64,000 bases of DNA. Source: Alphaproteobacteria bacterium. GTDB taxonomy: Bacteria; Pseudomonadota; Alphaproteobacteria; UBA9219. The translations under genes were made by a program, and so were the position numbers. Positions 10,217 to 21,412 of this stretch are shown piece by piece; the first letter of the stretch is position 1, and every line of letters starts with the position of its first letter. Under the pieces are notes generated by a model. It had not been told where the DNA came from. It worked only from the letters and a program-made list of their open reading frames with translations, and ran no database searches. The DNA lies in the NCBI GenBank assembly GCA_026225415.1, contig JAMFSS010000010.1, positions 1 to 64,000 of the forward strand, given 5' to 3'.

Positions 10217-13200
10217 ATGAATCCTTCGCGCCTTTTTATCCAACGCCCCGTAGCGACATCGCTCTTAATGGCGGCAATTTTGTTGGCAGGTATCGTTGCG
10301 TATCGGTTATTGCCGCTGTCGGCTTTACCACAGGTCGATTACCCCACCATCCAGGTGCAAACCTTTTACCCCGGCGCCAGCCCCGATGTGATGACATCGG
10401 CGGTAACGGCGCCCTTGGAACGGCAATTGGGGCAAATGCCCGGATTGACGCAAATGTCGTCCACCAGTTCGGCCGGTGCGTCCGTGGTCACCTTACAATT
10501 CGATTTAAATTTGAATTTGGATGTGGCGGAACAGGAAGTTCAGGCCGCCATCAATGCCGCCGGAAATTTGTTGCCGTCTGACCTGCCCGCGCCGCCAATA
10601 TACGCCAAAGTTAACCCCGCCGATGCGCCCGTATTAACATTGGCCATTACATCAAAAACTTTGCCCCTGACGCAATTGGAAGATTTGACCGATACGCGGC
10701 TGGCACAGAAAATTTCGCAATTGCCCGGCGTGGGTTTGGTCAGCCTGTCGGGCGGCATGCGCCCTGCCGTTCGCGTGCTGGCCAATATGCAGGCCTTGGC
10801 TGGCTATAATCTGAATATCGATGATCTTCGATCCAGCATCGCCAACGCCAACACCAACGCCCCCAAAGGCAGTTTTGACGGACCGCAACGCGCCACCACC
10901 ATCAACGCCAATGATCAATTAAGCAGCGCGGCGCAATATGCGGATATCATCATCGCCTATCAAAATGGCGCGCCGGTTCGCCTGAAAGATGTCGCCGATG
11001 TTGAAGACAGCGCGGAAAATACCCAGCTGGGCGCTTGGTCTAATAAAACGCCGGCTATCATCATCAATATCCAACGCCAGCCAGGCGCGAATGTGATTGA
11101 AACCGTTGACCGGATTCAGAAATTACTGCCCGGTATTCAGGCCGCCCTGCCCGCCGCGATGGATGTGACGACATTAACCGACCGCACCACCACCATTCGC
11201 GCCTCGGTACAAGATGTGGAATTTGAATTGATGCTGTCGATCGCACTGGTTGTGTGCGTGATTTATGTTTTCCTGCGCAATGTTCCGGCCACGATTATCC
11301 CCAGCCTTTCGGTACCTTTGTCATTGGTCGGCACTTTTTCTGTCATGTATCTGGCGGGGTTCAGCCTTAACAATCTGTCACTAATGGCTTTGACAATCGC
11401 GACGGGCTTTGTCGTCGATGACGCGATTGTGATGATCGAGAATATCGCGCGTTATATCGAAAAAGGCATGAAGCCGATGGAAGCGGCATTGAAAGGCGCA
11501 GGCGAAATCGGTTTTACGATTGTGTCTTTGACCGTATCCTTGATCGCCGTTCTTATTCCGTTGTTGTTTATGGGCGATGTGGTCGGGCGTTTGTTCCGCG
11601 AATTTGCCATTACGCTGGCTGTAACAATCTTATTGTCGGCGATCGTGTCGCTGACCTTGGTGCCGATGATGTGCGCCCGGATGCTAAGCGAACATCATCC
11701 CGAAAATGAGCCGAAAATTTTACAGAAAACGCAAAAAGCGTTTGATGATTTAGTCGCCGCCTATGGCCGCGGATTGAATTGGGTTTTCGATCGTCAAAAA
11801 CTTGTTCTGCTGATTGCGCTTGCGACCTTTATCCTGACCGGTTTTTTGTATGTCGTCGTGCCCAAGGGCTTTTTCCCCACGCAAGACACCGGCATTATCC
11901 AGGGCGTTTCGCAAGCGCCACAAAGCATATCCTATGCGGCAATGGCCGACAGGCAACGCGCTTTGGCCGATGCCATTTTACAAGACAAGGATGTCGATAG
12001 CCTGTCTTCGTTTATCGGTGTTGACGGCACCAATATGACGTTGAACAGCGGGCGTTTTCTGATCAATCTGAAACCGATTTCCAAACGGTCGAATGATGTG
12101 AGCACCATTATCCGCCACATCAACAAACGCGCTGCCGCTGTGACAGGCATCCAATTATTCATGCAGCCGGTGCAGGATTTAACCATCGACAGCACATCCA
12201 GCCGCACCCAATATCAATTTATCGCGCAGGATGCCGACATCGCGGAATTGTCGGAATGGGTTCCGAAAATTGTTGCCAAACTTGGCACCCTGCCCCAGCT
12301 GGAAGATGTCGCGGATAATCTGCAACAGGACGGATTGTCGGATTATGTCGAAATTGACCGCGATACGGCGGCGCGTTTGGGCATATCGCTGGCCAGCGTC
12401 GATAACGCTTTGTATGACGCGTTCGGGCAACGCATCATTTCGACCATCTTTACGCAATCCAACCAATATCGCGTGATATTGAATACACCCGCTACGATGG
12501 CGTCGCTGCAATCCATCTATCTGCCTTCTGCCGTTACAGGCGTGGCACAGGGACAGGTTCCGCTTTCCGCCATTGCGACCATCACCGAAAAACCCACAGC
12601 GTTACAGACCAATCATCTGGCGCAATTTCCTTCGGCACAGATTTCGTTCAATTTGGCGGCGGGCGCGTCTTTGGGCGAATCCGTCGATGCTATTGAAAAA
12701 GCGGAAAAGGATATCGGCGTTCCCGCCAGCGTGATGACAAGCTTTCAGGGTTCGGCGCTCGCGTTCCGCGCTTCTCTCGGCAATGAACTTTTGCTTATCC
12801 TTGCCGCGATTATCACGGTCTATATCGTGCTGGGCGTTTTGTATGAAAGCTATATCCACCCGATCACTATTTTATCGACGCTGCCTTCCGCCGGTATCGG
12901 CGCCTTGATCGCCTTGATGCTGGCGGGCAAGGAATTGGATATCATCGGCATTATCGGCATTGTGTTGTTGATCGGTATCGTCAAGAAAAACGCGATTATG
13001 ATGATCGATTTCGCGATTGCCGCCGAACGCGACGAAGGCAAATCGCCACGCGACGCCATATACCAAGCCTGCCTGTTGCGCTTCCGCCCGATTTTGATGA
13101 CGACAATGGCGGCCTTGTTGGGCGCATTACCCTTAATGCTTGGCACCGGCATGGGATCTGAATTACGCCACCCGTTGGGGATCGCGATTGTCGGCGGTTT

Positions 13201-13366
13201 GATTGTGTCGCAAGTCCTGACCTTGTTCACCACGCCGGTTATCTATCTAGGTTTCGATCATTTGAAACAGAAATGGAGCCCGCGTTCCAAGAATGTCGGG
13301 CATGAGGCTGGGCCAGAATCTAACGCGCCTGAAAACGGGGCGGCGGAACCAAGGCCGACCGAATGA
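10217..13366 (+). CDS. RND multidrug efflux permease, MdtB-like
   Basis: A 1049-residue inner-membrane proton-driven pump of the AcrB superfamily. The N-terminus [20 protein letters not shown] and the motif [19 protein letters not shown] are characteristic of the MdtB/MdtC branch. The proton-relay pair of aspartates lies in [16 protein letters not shown]. Twelve membrane helices and two large periplasmic loops fit the length. I used the ATG at 10217 rather than the longer frame from 10139, because the conserved N-terminus begins there. The next pump gene overlaps by four bases (ATGA). A periplasmic adaptor (MdtA-like) is missing from the operon, so a remote adaptor would be needed. Confidence 0.92.
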   Translation: MNPSRLFIQRPVATSLLMAAILLAGIVAYRLLPLSALPQVDYPTIQVQTFYPGASPDVMTSAVTAPLERQLGQMPGLTQMSSTSSAGASVVTLQFDLNLNLDVAEQEVQAAINAAGNLLPSDLPAPPIYAKVNPADAPVLTLAITSKTLPLTQLEDLTDTRLAQKISQLPGVGLVSLSGGMRPAVRVLANMQALAGYNLNIDDLRSSIANANTNAPKGSFDGPQRATTINANDQLSSAAQYADIIIAYQNGAPVRLKDVADVEDSAENTQLGAWSNKTPAIIINIQRQPGANVIETVDRIQKLLPGIQAALPAAMDVTTLTDRTTTIRASVQDVEFELMLSIALVVCVIYVFLRNVPATIIPSLSVPLSLVGTFSVMYLAGFSLNNLSLMALTIATGFVVDDAIVMIENIARYIEKGMKPMEAALKGAGEIGFTIVSLTVSLIAVLIPLLFMGDVVGRLFREFAITLAVTILLSAIVSLTLVPMMCARMLSEHHPENEPKILQKTQKAFDDLVAAYGRGLNWVFDRQKLVLLIALATFILTGFLYVVVPKGFFPTQDTGIIQGVSQAPQSISYAAMADRQRALADAILQDKDVDSLSSFIGVDGTNMTLNSGRFLINLKPISKRSNDVSTIIRHINKRAAAVTGIQLFMQPVQDLTIDSTSSRTQYQFIAQDADIAELSEWVPKIVAKLGTLPQLEDVADNLQQDGLSDYVEIDRDTAARLGISLASVDNALYDAFGQRIISTIFTQSNQYRVILNTPATMASLQSIYLPSAVTGVAQGQVPLSAIATITEKPTALQTNHLAQFPSAQISFNLAAGASLGESVDAIEKAEKDIGVPASVMTSFQGSALAFRASLGNELLLILAAIITVYIVLGVLYESYIHPITILSTLPSAGIGALIALMLAGKELDIIGIIGIVLLIGIVKKNAIMMIDFAIAAERDEGKSPRDAIYQACLLRFRPILMTTMAALLGALPLMLGTGMGSELRHPLGIAIVGGLIVSQVLTLFTTPVIYLGFDHLKQKWSPRSKNVGHEAGPESNAPENGAAEPRPTE

Positions 13367-16300
13367 ATATCTCGTCACCCTTTATTCACCGACCTGTCGC
13401 GACCACTTTGCTGACACTCGGCGTAACGATGGCGGGTATTGTCGCGTTCTTTCTATTGCCCGTGGCACCGCTGCCTCAGGTCGACTTCCCCACAATCACG
13501 GTACAGGCCGGCATGCCGGGCGCAAGCCCCGAAACCATGGCCACAAGCGTGGCGACGCCGTTGGAGCGCCATTTGGGACAGATTGCCGATGTCGCGGAAA
13601 TGACCTCGCAAAGCACAGTCGGCAACACACGTATAACGATTCAATTCGGCATCGACCGCGATATCGATGGCGCGGCACGCGATGTACAGGCGGCCATTAA
13701 TGCGGCACGCGCGGATTTGCCCGCCAGTTTGAAAACCAATCCGACTTACCGCAAAGCCAATCCGGCCGACGCGCCGATTATGATTATTGCGCTTACATCG
13801 GCCACGATGAAATCGGGCCAGATTTACGATGCCGCCTCCACCGTTCTGTCGCAAAAACTGTCGCAGATTCAGGGCGTGGGTCAGGTGACAGTGGGTGGAA
13901 GTTCTTTGCCCGCCGTTCGCATCGAATTAAATCCCAACAGTTTGTTTAAATACGCCATTGGGTTGGAAGATGTGCGCGCCGCGATTGCCGCCACCAATGC
14001 CAACAGCCCAAAAGGCGCATTGGAAGAACAAGGCAACCATTTTCAGCTTTTCACCAATGACCAGGCCAAACGCGCTGTTGATTACCGCAATCTGGTGGTC
14101 GCATGGCGCAATAATGCGCCGATACGCATCAGCGATTTAGGCGAAGCAACAGACTCGGTCGAGGATTTGCGCAATCAGGGTTTGTTTAATGGCGAACCTG
14201 CCGTGGTGCTGATTATCACCAAACAACCGAACGCCAATATCATCGACACGATCGATCTTATTAAAAAGGCTTTGCCGCAACTTAAATTATCCATTCCCGC
14301 CGCCGTCGCCATGACCGTGGCATTAGACAGAACCACGACTATACGCGCTTCGTTGCATGATGTGGAACGGACGATGGTTGTGTCGACCTTTCTGGTTATC
14401 CTTGTGGTGTTTTTGTTTTTGCGCAATGGCCGCGCCGCGATTATCCCGACGATCGCCGTTCCGGTTTCGCTTATCGGCACCTTCGGCATTATGTATCTCT
14501 GCGGTTATAGCCTCGACAATCTTTCCTTGATGGCGATGACGATTGCGACCGGCTTTGTGGTCGATGATGCGATTGTGGTGTTGGAAAACATCACCCGCCA
14601 TATCGAAGCGGGGATGCCGCGTTTCGAAGCCGCGATATTGGGAGCGAAGGAAGTCGGCTTTACCGTTTTGTCCATGAGCCTGTCCTTGATCGCGGTTTTC
14701 ACGCCCATTTTGTTGATGGGCGGCATTGTGGGGCGTCTGTTCCATGAATTTGCCATTACATTATCCGCCGCCATTGTGGTGTCGCTGTTTGTATCGCTGA
14801 CCCTTACACCGATGCTGTGCGCACGTTGGCTGGGCAAGGCGGCGCATCACCGGAAACAAAACAAACGCACATTGTTGACCAGAATTTACGATGCGAGCGA
14901 AAGTTTTTTCACCCGTACGCAACGCGCCTATGATCTTTTACTGATGCGTGCCCTGCGCCATACGCGCATCGTGATGGTTATTCTGGCCGCGACATTGGCG
15001 TTGAATATCTATCTGTTTATGGTGATTCCGAAAGGCTTTTTCCCGCAACAGGATACAGGCCAAATCACCGGCGGCGTATTGGGCGATCAGGATATTTCGT
15101 TTCAGTCCATGAAACAGAAAATGGTTTCGTTCGTTGATATCGTCAAGCAAGACCCGGCGATTGATACGGTCACCGCCTTTACCGGCGGCGGATCGACCAA
15201 TTCTGGTTTTGTGTTCGCGACGCTGAAACCTTTGGGCGAACGGAAAATGTCCGCCGATGCCGTTATCGCGCGTTTGCGCAGACCGTTGAACCGCGTGCCG
15301 GGCGCATCGTTATTTTTACAGGCTGCCCAGGATTTACGCATGGGTGGCCGCGCCGGTAACGCGCAATATCAATACACCATCCAATCCGACACTTTGGATG
15401 ATCTGCGCGTATGGGCACCCAAACTGACCACCGCCATGCAGCATGACAAGCATTTCAGCGATGTGAGCTCTGATCAGCAAGATGCGGGTTACGAAAGCGA
15501 TGTTATCGTCGACCGCGACACCGCATCGAAACTGGGTTTGAATGTGACGCAGGTGGATAACACTTTATACGACGCGTTCGGCCAGCGACAGGTTTCGGTC
15601 ATCTATAACGCGTTGAACCAATATCATGTGGTAATGGAAGTCGCGCCGCAATTCTGGCAAAACCCCGATACGCTGAAACAGATTTATATTAGCACGCAAG
15701 GCGGCGTCGGCGACGCAACGGCCATCGCCAATGCCGCCACCAACGCCCTCGCGGCGGCGGGGCACACAGCAGTGTCCACAGGTTCCGCCATCAGCACCAG
15801 CGCGGAAACAATGGTGCCCTTGTCGGCCATCGCCTCTGTCGCCACCAATCCCACACCTTTGTCTGTCAGCCATCAAGGGCATTTTGCGGCGACGACGATT
15901 TCCTTCAATCTGCCGATTGGCGAATCTTTAGGCGACGCGGGCAATGCCATTACCGCTTTGTCCAACAGCATCAATATGCCCACCAATGTGCATGGAAGTT
16001 TTCAGGGCACCGCGCAAGTGTTCCAGCAATCATTGGCCAACGAGCCCATCCTGATTCTTTCAGCCTTAGTGGCCGTCTATATCGTTCTTGGCATTTTGTA
16101 TGAGAGCCTTATTCACCCGCTGACCATTTTGTCTACTTTGCCTTCCGCCGGTGTCGGCGCCGTTGCCGCGCTTATGCTGTGCCACATACAATTCGATATT
16201 ATGGGGATGATCGGCGTTATCCTTTTGATCGGCATTGTGAAAAAGAATGCGATTTTAATGATCGATTTCGCCATATCATCACAACGCGAACAAAACACCA

Positions 16301-16572
16301 CACCGCGCGAGGCGATTTACCATGCCTGCCTGTTGCGCTTCCGCCCGATTATGATGACGACGGCGGCGGCTTTGTTCGGTGCCATTCCTCTGGCTATCGG
16401 TATGGGGAATGGCGCAGAATTGCGCCGCCCTCTGGGTATCGCCATTGTGGGCGGTTTGCTGGTCAGCCAGATGCTGACTCTGTTCACGACGCCGGTTATC
16501 TATTTGTATCTCGATAGGTTCAGCCGTTGGATTAAAAATTCGCGGAATAAAAATCTAAGGAACAACGCATGA
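13363..16572 (+). CDS. RND multidrug efflux permease, MdtC-like
   Basis: The second RND pump subunit, 1069 residues, with [20 protein letters not shown] at the N-terminus and the proton-relay motif [16 protein letters not shown]. In the E. coli MdtABC pump the B and C proteins assemble as a mixed trimer; the tandem, overlapping arrangement here suggests the same. Between about 15,694 and 15,812 there is an extra Ala/Gly/Ser/Thr-rich stretch that the first copy lacks, in the region of the C-terminal periplasmic loop. The outer-membrane factor gene overlaps the end by four bases. Confidence 0.92.
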   Translation: MNISSPFIHRPVATTLLTLGVTMAGIVAFFLLPVAPLPQVDFPTITVQAGMPGASPETMATSVATPLERHLGQIADVAEMTSQSTVGNTRITIQFGIDRDIDGAARDVQAAINAARADLPASLKTNPTYRKANPADAPIMIIALTSATMKSGQIYDAASTVLSQKLSQIQGVGQVTVGGSSLPAVRIELNPNSLFKYAIGLEDVRAAIAATNANSPKGALEEQGNHFQLFTNDQAKRAVDYRNLVVAWRNNAPIRISDLGEATDSVEDLRNQGLFNGEPAVVLIITKQPNANIIDTIDLIKKALPQLKLSIPAAVAMTVALDRTTTIRASLHDVERTMVVSTFLVILVVFLFLRNGRAAIIPTIAVPVSLIGTFGIMYLCGYSLDNLSLMAMTIATGFVVDDAIVVLENITRHIEAGMPRFEAAILGAKEVGFTVLSMSLSLIAVFTPILLMGGIVGRLFHEFAITLSAAIVVSLFVSLTLTPMLCARWLGKAAHHRKQNKRTLLTRIYDASESFFTRTQRAYDLLLMRALRHTRIVMVILAATLALNIYLFMVIPKGFFPQQDTGQITGGVLGDQDISFQSMKQKMVSFVDIVKQDPAIDTVTAFTGGGSTNSGFVFATLKPLGERKMSADAVIARLRRPLNRVPGASLFLQAAQDLRMGGRAGNAQYQYTIQSDTLDDLRVWAPKLTTAMQHDKHFSDVSSDQQDAGYESDVIVDRDTASKLGLNVTQVDNTLYDAFGQRQVSVIYNALNQYHVVMEVAPQFWQNPDTLKQIYISTQGGVGDATAIANAATNALAAAGHTAVSTGSAISTSAETMVPLSAIASVATNPTPLSVSHQGHFAATTISFNLPIGESLGDAGNAITALSNSINMPTNVHGSFQGTAQVFQQSLANEPILILSALVAVYIVLGILYESLIHPLTILSTLPSAGVGAVAALMLCHIQFDIMGMIGVILLIGIVKKNAILMIDFAISSQREQNTTPREAIYHACLLRFRPIMMTTAAALFGAIPLAIGMGNGAELRRPLGIAIVGGLLVSQMLTLFTTPVIYLYLDRFSRWIKNSRNKNLRNNA

Positions 16573-18041
16573 AGAAAAAACTGTCGCTTCTTTCTGTTCT
16601 GCTGGCCGCCGCCTGTACGGTTGGCCCTGATTATGTGCAGCCTACCACGCCACCGTCACAGGCGTTTAAGGAAACCGGCACATGGGATCCGGCGACTCCT
16701 ATGGATGATATCAATCGCGGCAACTGGTGGGTGATTTACCAAGACCCGATTTTGAATAATCTGGAAAGCCAGATTGATATTTCCAATCAAAATCTGGCAC
16801 AGGCCGAAGCCAATTACCGCGCCGCCGTCGCGATTGCCGACCAGACCCGCGCCAGCCTGTTCCCGATTATTTCCGGCACCGGCGGTGCAACGCGCAGCGG
16901 CAATGGCGGTAGCAGAGGCACAAGCACCAGCACAACCTATTCCAACACCAGTTATGCGGGCAACGGCACATCAGCCGCCAACAGCTATAATCTTTCCGCA
17001 GGCGCAAGCTGGACGATCGATATCTGGGGCCGCATCCGCCGCCAGCTGGAAAGCGACGAAGCCAATGCCCAAGCCAGCGCTGCCGATCTGGCTTCGGCGC
17101 GTTTATCCGCGCAATCGGAACTGGCTACCGATTATTTTGCCTTGCGCGTACAAGATGAACTGCAACGCCTGCTGGATAAAACCGCCGCAGACGACCAGAA
17201 GATCGTCACCATTTTGCAGAACCAGTATAATGTCGGCGTCGCCGCCCCGGGTGATTTGCTGTCGGCGCAAACGCAAATGGAAAACGCCCAAGCCGCCGCG
17301 ACCAATACCGGCATCCAGCGCGCCCAGCTGGAACACGCGATTGCGGTGTTGATTGGCCGCGCCCCATCCGATTTCGCGCTTGGCGCGCAAGCAGGCACCG
17401 GTCGCATACCGGTTATCCCCGCTTCTGTCCCTTCGACACTTTTGCAACGCCGACCCGATATCGCCAGCGCCGAACGCAAGGCCGCAGCCGCCAATGCCGA
17501 AATAGGGGTGGCCGTCGCCGCTTATTATCCGCAATTAACATTGTCCGCATCCTATGGTGTGGCCTCGACATTGCTCAGCAATCTGGTCAGCGCCACGACA
17601 ACCGTGTGGTCGTTTGGCGCGTCCGCCGCTGATAACATTATCGATTTCGGCGCACGCGATGCAGCCACGGCCGAAGCCCGCGCTAATTTCGATGCGTCGG
17701 TTGCCCTGTATCGCCAAACCGTCTTAACGGCGTTCCAAAATGTCGAAGATAATCTGGCGGCACAACGCATTCTGGTGACACAGGAAAAACAACAGGCCAA
17801 GGCAACAGCCGATGCGCAAAAAGCCGAACAGATTGCCCTGAACCAGTACAAGGAAGGCATCGTGCCTTACAACACCGTGTTGACCGCACAGATTGTGGCG
17901 TTAGGCGATGAACAGGCTTCGTTGACCGTGACCAGCAACCGTCTGGCGGCCAGTGTCGCCTTGATCGAAGCCTTGGGCGGCGGTTGGGATGCCAAGCAAT
18001 TGCCGGATGTGAGCGGGCCGATTATCCCCAACCCCCTTTAA
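16569..18041 (+). CDS. RND outer-membrane factor lipoprotein (NodT/OprM family)
   Basis: The 490-residue protein is a TolC-like channel for the pump pair upstream. Its N-terminus carries a lipoprotein-type signal with cysteine at about residue 16 (LLAAACTVGPDY), followed by the family's opening pattern and NWWVIYQDPILNNLESQ. Two long helical repeats are visible, each with an N-rich or Gly/Ser-rich loop (a GTGGATRSGNGGSRGTS loop in the first). The conserved LLQRRPDIASAERK motif marks the second repeat. The ATG overlaps the pump stop (ATGA), so the three genes are translated as a unit. Confidence 0.93.
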   Translation: MKKKLSLLSVLLAAACTVGPDYVQPTTPPSQAFKETGTWDPATPMDDINRGNWWVIYQDPILNNLESQIDISNQNLAQAEANYRAAVAIADQTRASLFPIISGTGGATRSGNGGSRGTSTSTTYSNTSYAGNGTSAANSYNLSAGASWTIDIWGRIRRQLESDEANAQASAADLASARLSAQSELATDYFALRVQDELQRLLDKTAADDQKIVTILQNQYNVGVAAPGDLLSAQTQMENAQAAATNTGIQRAQLEHAIAVLIGRAPSDFALGAQAGTGRIPVIPASVPSTLLQRRPDIASAERKAAAANAEIGVAVAAYYPQLTLSASYGVASTLLSNLVSATTTVWSFGASAADNIIDFGARDAATAEARANFDASVALYRQTVLTAFQNVEDNLAAQRILVTQEKQQAKATADAQKAEQIALNQYKEGIVPYNTVLTAQIVALGDEQASLTVTSNRLAASVALIEALGGGWDAKQLPDVSGPIIPNPL

Positions 18042-18136
18042 CGAACCAATTGTAATATAAGGAATTTGTGGTTATTTGCGTCACCCGCTGTCTCGTGATA
18101 CGCATTACCCCCTTTGCCACAACATAAAAGTTAACA

Positions 18137-19087
18137 ATGCAAGCGCTGGAATTTGAAAAATCGGTTATCGATCTGGAAACCAAGATTGAGGAGCTGCGCC
18201 ATCTGTCCGACGGCGGCCGCGTCAATATCGCGTCGGAAATAGGCAAGCTTCAGGATAAGGTCAATAAACAGTTGCAAGGCCTCTATGGCAAGCTGACGCC
18301 TGCGCAAAAAGTGCAAGTGGCGCGCCATGCCAACCGCCCGCATTGCCTTGACTACATACGTGGGCTTATCGAAGATTTCACGCCCTTGGCAGGCGACCGC
18401 GATTTTGCCGAAGATCAGGCTATCATCGGCGGCTTGGGCCGTTTCCGCGGGCAATCCTGTGTTATCATCGGACAGGAACGCGGCCACGATACCGAAAGCC
18501 GCATCCGTCATAATTTCGGCATGGCCAAACCCGAAGGTTACCGTAAGGCGCAACGTTTGATGAAACTGGCCGACCGCTTTGGTTTGCCCATTATCACTTT
18601 GGTCGATACTGCCGGTGCGTTTCCCGGTGTGGATGCCGAAGCGCGCGGCCAGGCCGAAGCCATTGCCCGTTCGATCGAAGTTTGTTTGCAAGTCGGCGTG
18701 CCGCTTGTGGCCTGCGTTATTGGCGAAGGCGGTTCGGGCGGCGCGATTGCCTTGGCAGCCGGCGACCGCGTTTTGATGTTGGAACATGCGATCTATTCGG
18801 TGATTTCACCCGAAGGTTGCGCATCGATTTTGTGGCGCAGCGCAACCCATGCGGCGGATGCCGCGGCGGCCTTGCGTTTAACGGCACAGGATTTATTACA
18901 GCTGGGCATCATCGACCGTATTATCGCCGAACCGTTGGGCGGCGCGCATCGCGATCACGCGCAAATTATCGCCAGCGTTGGCGATGCGATTGGCGCGGCG
19001 ATTGGCGAAACGGTGGGTCTGGACAAGAAAACGCTTGTCGCCCTGCGTCATGAAAAATTCCTGAATATGGGACAGAAAAGCCTTTAG
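18137..19087 (+). CDS. accA: Acetyl-CoA carboxylase carboxyltransferase subunit alpha
   Basis: AccA with AccD transfers the carboxyl group from biotin to acetyl-CoA, the first step of fatty-acid synthesis. The 316-residue length, the N-terminal coiled region, the segment [36 protein letters not shown] and [13 protein letters not shown] are all typical. The end overlaps the convergent response-regulator gene by four bases. Confidence 0.97.
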   Translation: MQALEFEKSVIDLETKIEELRHLSDGGRVNIASEIGKLQDKVNKQLQGLYGKLTPAQKVQVARHANRPHCLDYIRGLIEDFTPLAGDRDFAEDQAIIGGLGRFRGQSCVIIGQERGHDTESRIRHNFGMAKPEGYRKAQRLMKLADRFGLPIITLVDTAGAFPGVDAEARGQAEAIARSIEVCLQVGVPLVACVIGEGGSGGAIALAAGDRVLMLEHAIYSVISPEGCASILWRSATHAADAAAALRLTAQDLLQLGIIDRIIAEPLGGAHRDHAQIIASVGDAIGAAIGETVGLDKKTLVALRHEKFLNMGQKSL

Positions 19088-19500
19088 GCTTTTTTCTGGT
19101 TGAGTTCTAACCAGCGCATGACTTCCACCATTTTCTTGGAAACCACGCCGAGGGTAACAGGTTTGATCAGATAGGCGGTCGCGCCAGACTTGACCGCGTC
19201 TATCACCTGTTCTTTGTCCGAAATGGATGTGACCATAACAAACGCTGTGCGTTTGAAATGCGGTTGCTGACGAAAATACTTTAACACATCGATGCCGGAT
19301 ATTTCGGGCATTTCCCAATCCAGAAAAACGATGTCGTAGGGTTTTCTGTTAAAATCGGCTTCAAGGATTTTGGTGCGCGCCACGCGGCCATTGGGCGCCA
19401 GATCGATTTCGGGATCGCCTTCGGTGCGTAAAGCGTCCACAAGCGCATCGCGCATCATGGGATCATCGTCCGTGACAAGAATTTTAAGCCGGTTAGACAC
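19084..19500 (-). CDS. CheY-like single-domain response regulator
   Basis: A 138-residue receiver domain without an output domain. The acidic pocket TDDDP (residues 10-14), the phosphoacceptor D61 in FLDWEMP, the threonine in VMVTS and the lysine in YLIKPV are all present, so it should be phosphorylatable. No kinase is adjacent; the DivL-like protein at 47-49 kb is too far to link. Two-component signalling or chemotaxis-like output by protein contact is likely. Confidence 0.9.
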   Translation of the reverse strand: MSNRLKILVTDDDPMMRDALVDALRTEGDPEIDLAPNGRVARTKILEADFNRKPYDIVFLDWEMPEISGIDVLKYFRQQPHFKRTAFVMVTSISDKEQVIDAVKSGATAYLIKPVTLGVVSKKMVEVMRWLELNQKKA

Positions 19501-19573
19501 GCAAAGCCTTTGTCTGTTATAAGAAACGCAACGCCCGATTGTCCCCTATAATAACTTAGGAAGTGTTAACCCT

Positions 19574-20158
19574 ATGTTTCCCCGCATCATTATCGCCACC
19601 CATAATGACGGCAAATTACAAGAATTTGCCCAGCTGCTGCGTCCCTATGTTTCCGAAATCGTTTCGGCGGGCAGCCTCGGCCTGCCCTCGCCCGAAGAAA
19701 CGGGTGCAACTTTTGCCGAAAATGCCATTTTGAAAGCCAAGGCTGCGTCACTGGCCACTGGTTCCCTGGCTTTGGCGGATGACAGCGGGTTATGCGTCAC
19801 CGCATTAAATGGCGATCCCGGTATTTTCTCGGCGCGATGGGCAGAACCCAAAAATAATTTCGCCTTTGCCATGCAGCGTATTCAAAATGAGTTGGGCGAT
19901 GCAACCGACCGTTCGGCCTATTTCATTTGCGTGTTGGCTTTGTATTGGCCGGACGGGCGGCATAAGACTATCGAAGGTCGCATCGACGGCATCATCGCCC
20001 CCGTACCACGCGGCGCCCAAGGCCACGGCTATGACCCGATTTTTCAACCTGTCAGCGACGACCGCACTTTTGCGGAAATGCCTGAGGGCGAAAAAAACGC
20101 CATCAGCCACCGCGGAATCGCGACGCGTTTGCTGGTTGAAAAATTCTTTCAAAATTAG
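19574..20158 (+). CDS. rdgB: dITP/XTP pyrophosphatase (RdgB/HAM1 family)
   Basis: The enzyme cleans the nucleotide pool by hydrolysing non-canonical purine triphosphates (ITP, XTP, dITP). The 194-residue protein carries the family signature ATHNDGKLQEF at the N-terminus, EETGATFAENAILKA, the metal-binding LADDSGLCV and the C-terminal block SHRGIATRLL. It stands alone, divergent from the response regulator. Confidence 0.95.
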   Translation: MFPRIIIATHNDGKLQEFAQLLRPYVSEIVSAGSLGLPSPEETGATFAENAILKAKAASLATGSLALADDSGLCVTALNGDPGIFSARWAEPKNNFAFAMQRIQNELGDATDRSAYFICVLALYWPDGRHKTIEGRIDGIIAPVPRGAQGHGYDPIFQPVSDDRTFAEMPEGEKNAISHRGIATRLLVEKFFQN

Positions 20159-20322
20159 GCCTTTCACCTATCCGCGCCTCCATACAACTATCCTGAATTA
20201 TTCATACATATCAGCAAGATAACCAAAGCCCATAAACTGTTTCGAATTTCGAATTTCTGCATTTTACCGCAAATACACTGCAAACTTAACAGCCCATCAA
20301 TGCGTTGGTGGGATACTGATAC

Positions 20323-20847
20323 TTGAAATTCCCCGTATTTTCAGGTGCATCCGTGATTGGGCTGTGGTCATACAAAACGAAAAAACACGCCAAACACCGT
20401 GGCTCTGTCGCCGTGGAAATGGCGATGATCGCGCCCGCGTTTTTTCTGTTGCTGATCGGCGTCACCGAAATGTGCCTGATGATCGGCGCGCAGCAATTAT
20501 TGGAAAGCGCGACCTACAACACATCGCGCCTCGCCAAAACCGGCTACAGCGCCACCGGCCAGACACAGGCGCAAAGCGTCACGCAGATTCTGAACACCGA
20601 ATTGCAAAGCTATGGCGCCCTGATCAACACCGCCAATGTGACGATGACCGAAGCCGATTATAACAGTTTCAGCGCGGCGGCGGCGGGCGGCGGCACTTCG
20701 GGTTACGGCACCCAGCAACAGATTGTTGTGTACACCGTCACCTATCCGTGGAAACTTTTCACGCCGATCATGTCGACTCTTATCGGCACCAACGGCTTCT
20801 TTAACCTGAGTTCAAAGATCGTGGTCCGCAATGAACCTTTTGGGTAA
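20323..20847 (+). CDS. TadE-like minor pilin
   Basis: The 174-residue protein has a short basic N-terminus, then RGSVAVEMAMIAPAFFLLLI, which is the TadE prepilin-type hydrophobic segment with its conserved glutamate. Such proteins are minor pilins of Tad/Flp pili, processed by a prepilin peptidase. The start is uncertain: TTG at 20323 gives the longest form, and GTG at 20353 is also possible. It overlaps the next gene by 17 bases. The main tad genes (cpaA-F, tadA-C) are not in this window. Confidence 0.8.
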   Translation: MKFPVFSGASVIGLWSYKTKKHAKHRGSVAVEMAMIAPAFFLLLIGVTEMCLMIGAQQLLESATYNTSRLAKTGYSATGQTQAQSVTQILNTELQSYGALINTANVTMTEADYNSFSAAAAGGGTSGYGTQQQIVVYTVTYPWKLFTPIMSTLIGTNGFFNLSSKIVVRNEPFG

Positions 20848-21403
20848 ATTTCGCCAACGTTTGTGGCAACGCACTCAGCGCGGCATCGCGGCGGTCGAAT
20901 TCGCGCTGACGCTGCCGATATGGATTGCCATGCTGATGGGGGTCGGCGACGGCAGTTATTATTTGCTGGTTAATGAAAAATGCGACCGCATCGCCTACAG
21001 CGTCACCGACATCGTCACGCAATATTCGACCATTACCAAAGCCAATCTGAATGACATTCTTTTGGCCACGAGCCAGTTGATGAACCCTTTTCCTTTCGGC
21101 GCGAATGGGGTTGTTGTCATATCATCCATTTTTCAACCGTCGACCGGATCGCCGATTGTCGAATGGCAATATAGCGGCGGCGGCACCTTGGCGAGCCAAT
21201 CAAGCAAAATCGGCAGCACCAACGGCAACGCCGTCCTGCCCAACGGGTTGACATTGAACGCCAATGACAATGTGATTATTTCCGAAGTCTATTATCATTT
21301 CACGCCTTTGTTTGTGAGCGAGAAGATTTTCAACAGCCAGACCATCTATAGGGTTGCCGTTTATAAACCGCGCCTCAGCCCGCTCGTCACGCCACCGACC
21401 TAG
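20831..21403 (+). CDS. TadE/TadF-like minor pilin
   Basis: A second Tad-type pseudopilin of 190 residues. After the basic start it has RGIAAVEFALTLPIWIAMLM, again with the glutamate that TadE-type prepilins carry. The rest is a periplasmic or extracellular domain with no motif that I recognise. It lies between the TadE-like and TadG-like genes in one operon. Confidence 0.8.
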   Translation: MNLLGKFRQRLWQRTQRGIAAVEFALTLPIWIAMLMGVGDGSYYLLVNEKCDRIAYSVTDIVTQYSTITKANLNDILLATSQLMNPFPFGANGVVVISSIFQPSTGSPIVEWQYSGGGTLASQSSKIGSTNGNAVLPNGLTLNANDNVIISEVYYHFTPLFVSEKIFNSQTIYRVAVYKPRLSPLVTPPT

Positions 21404-21412
21404 GAGAGCAAG

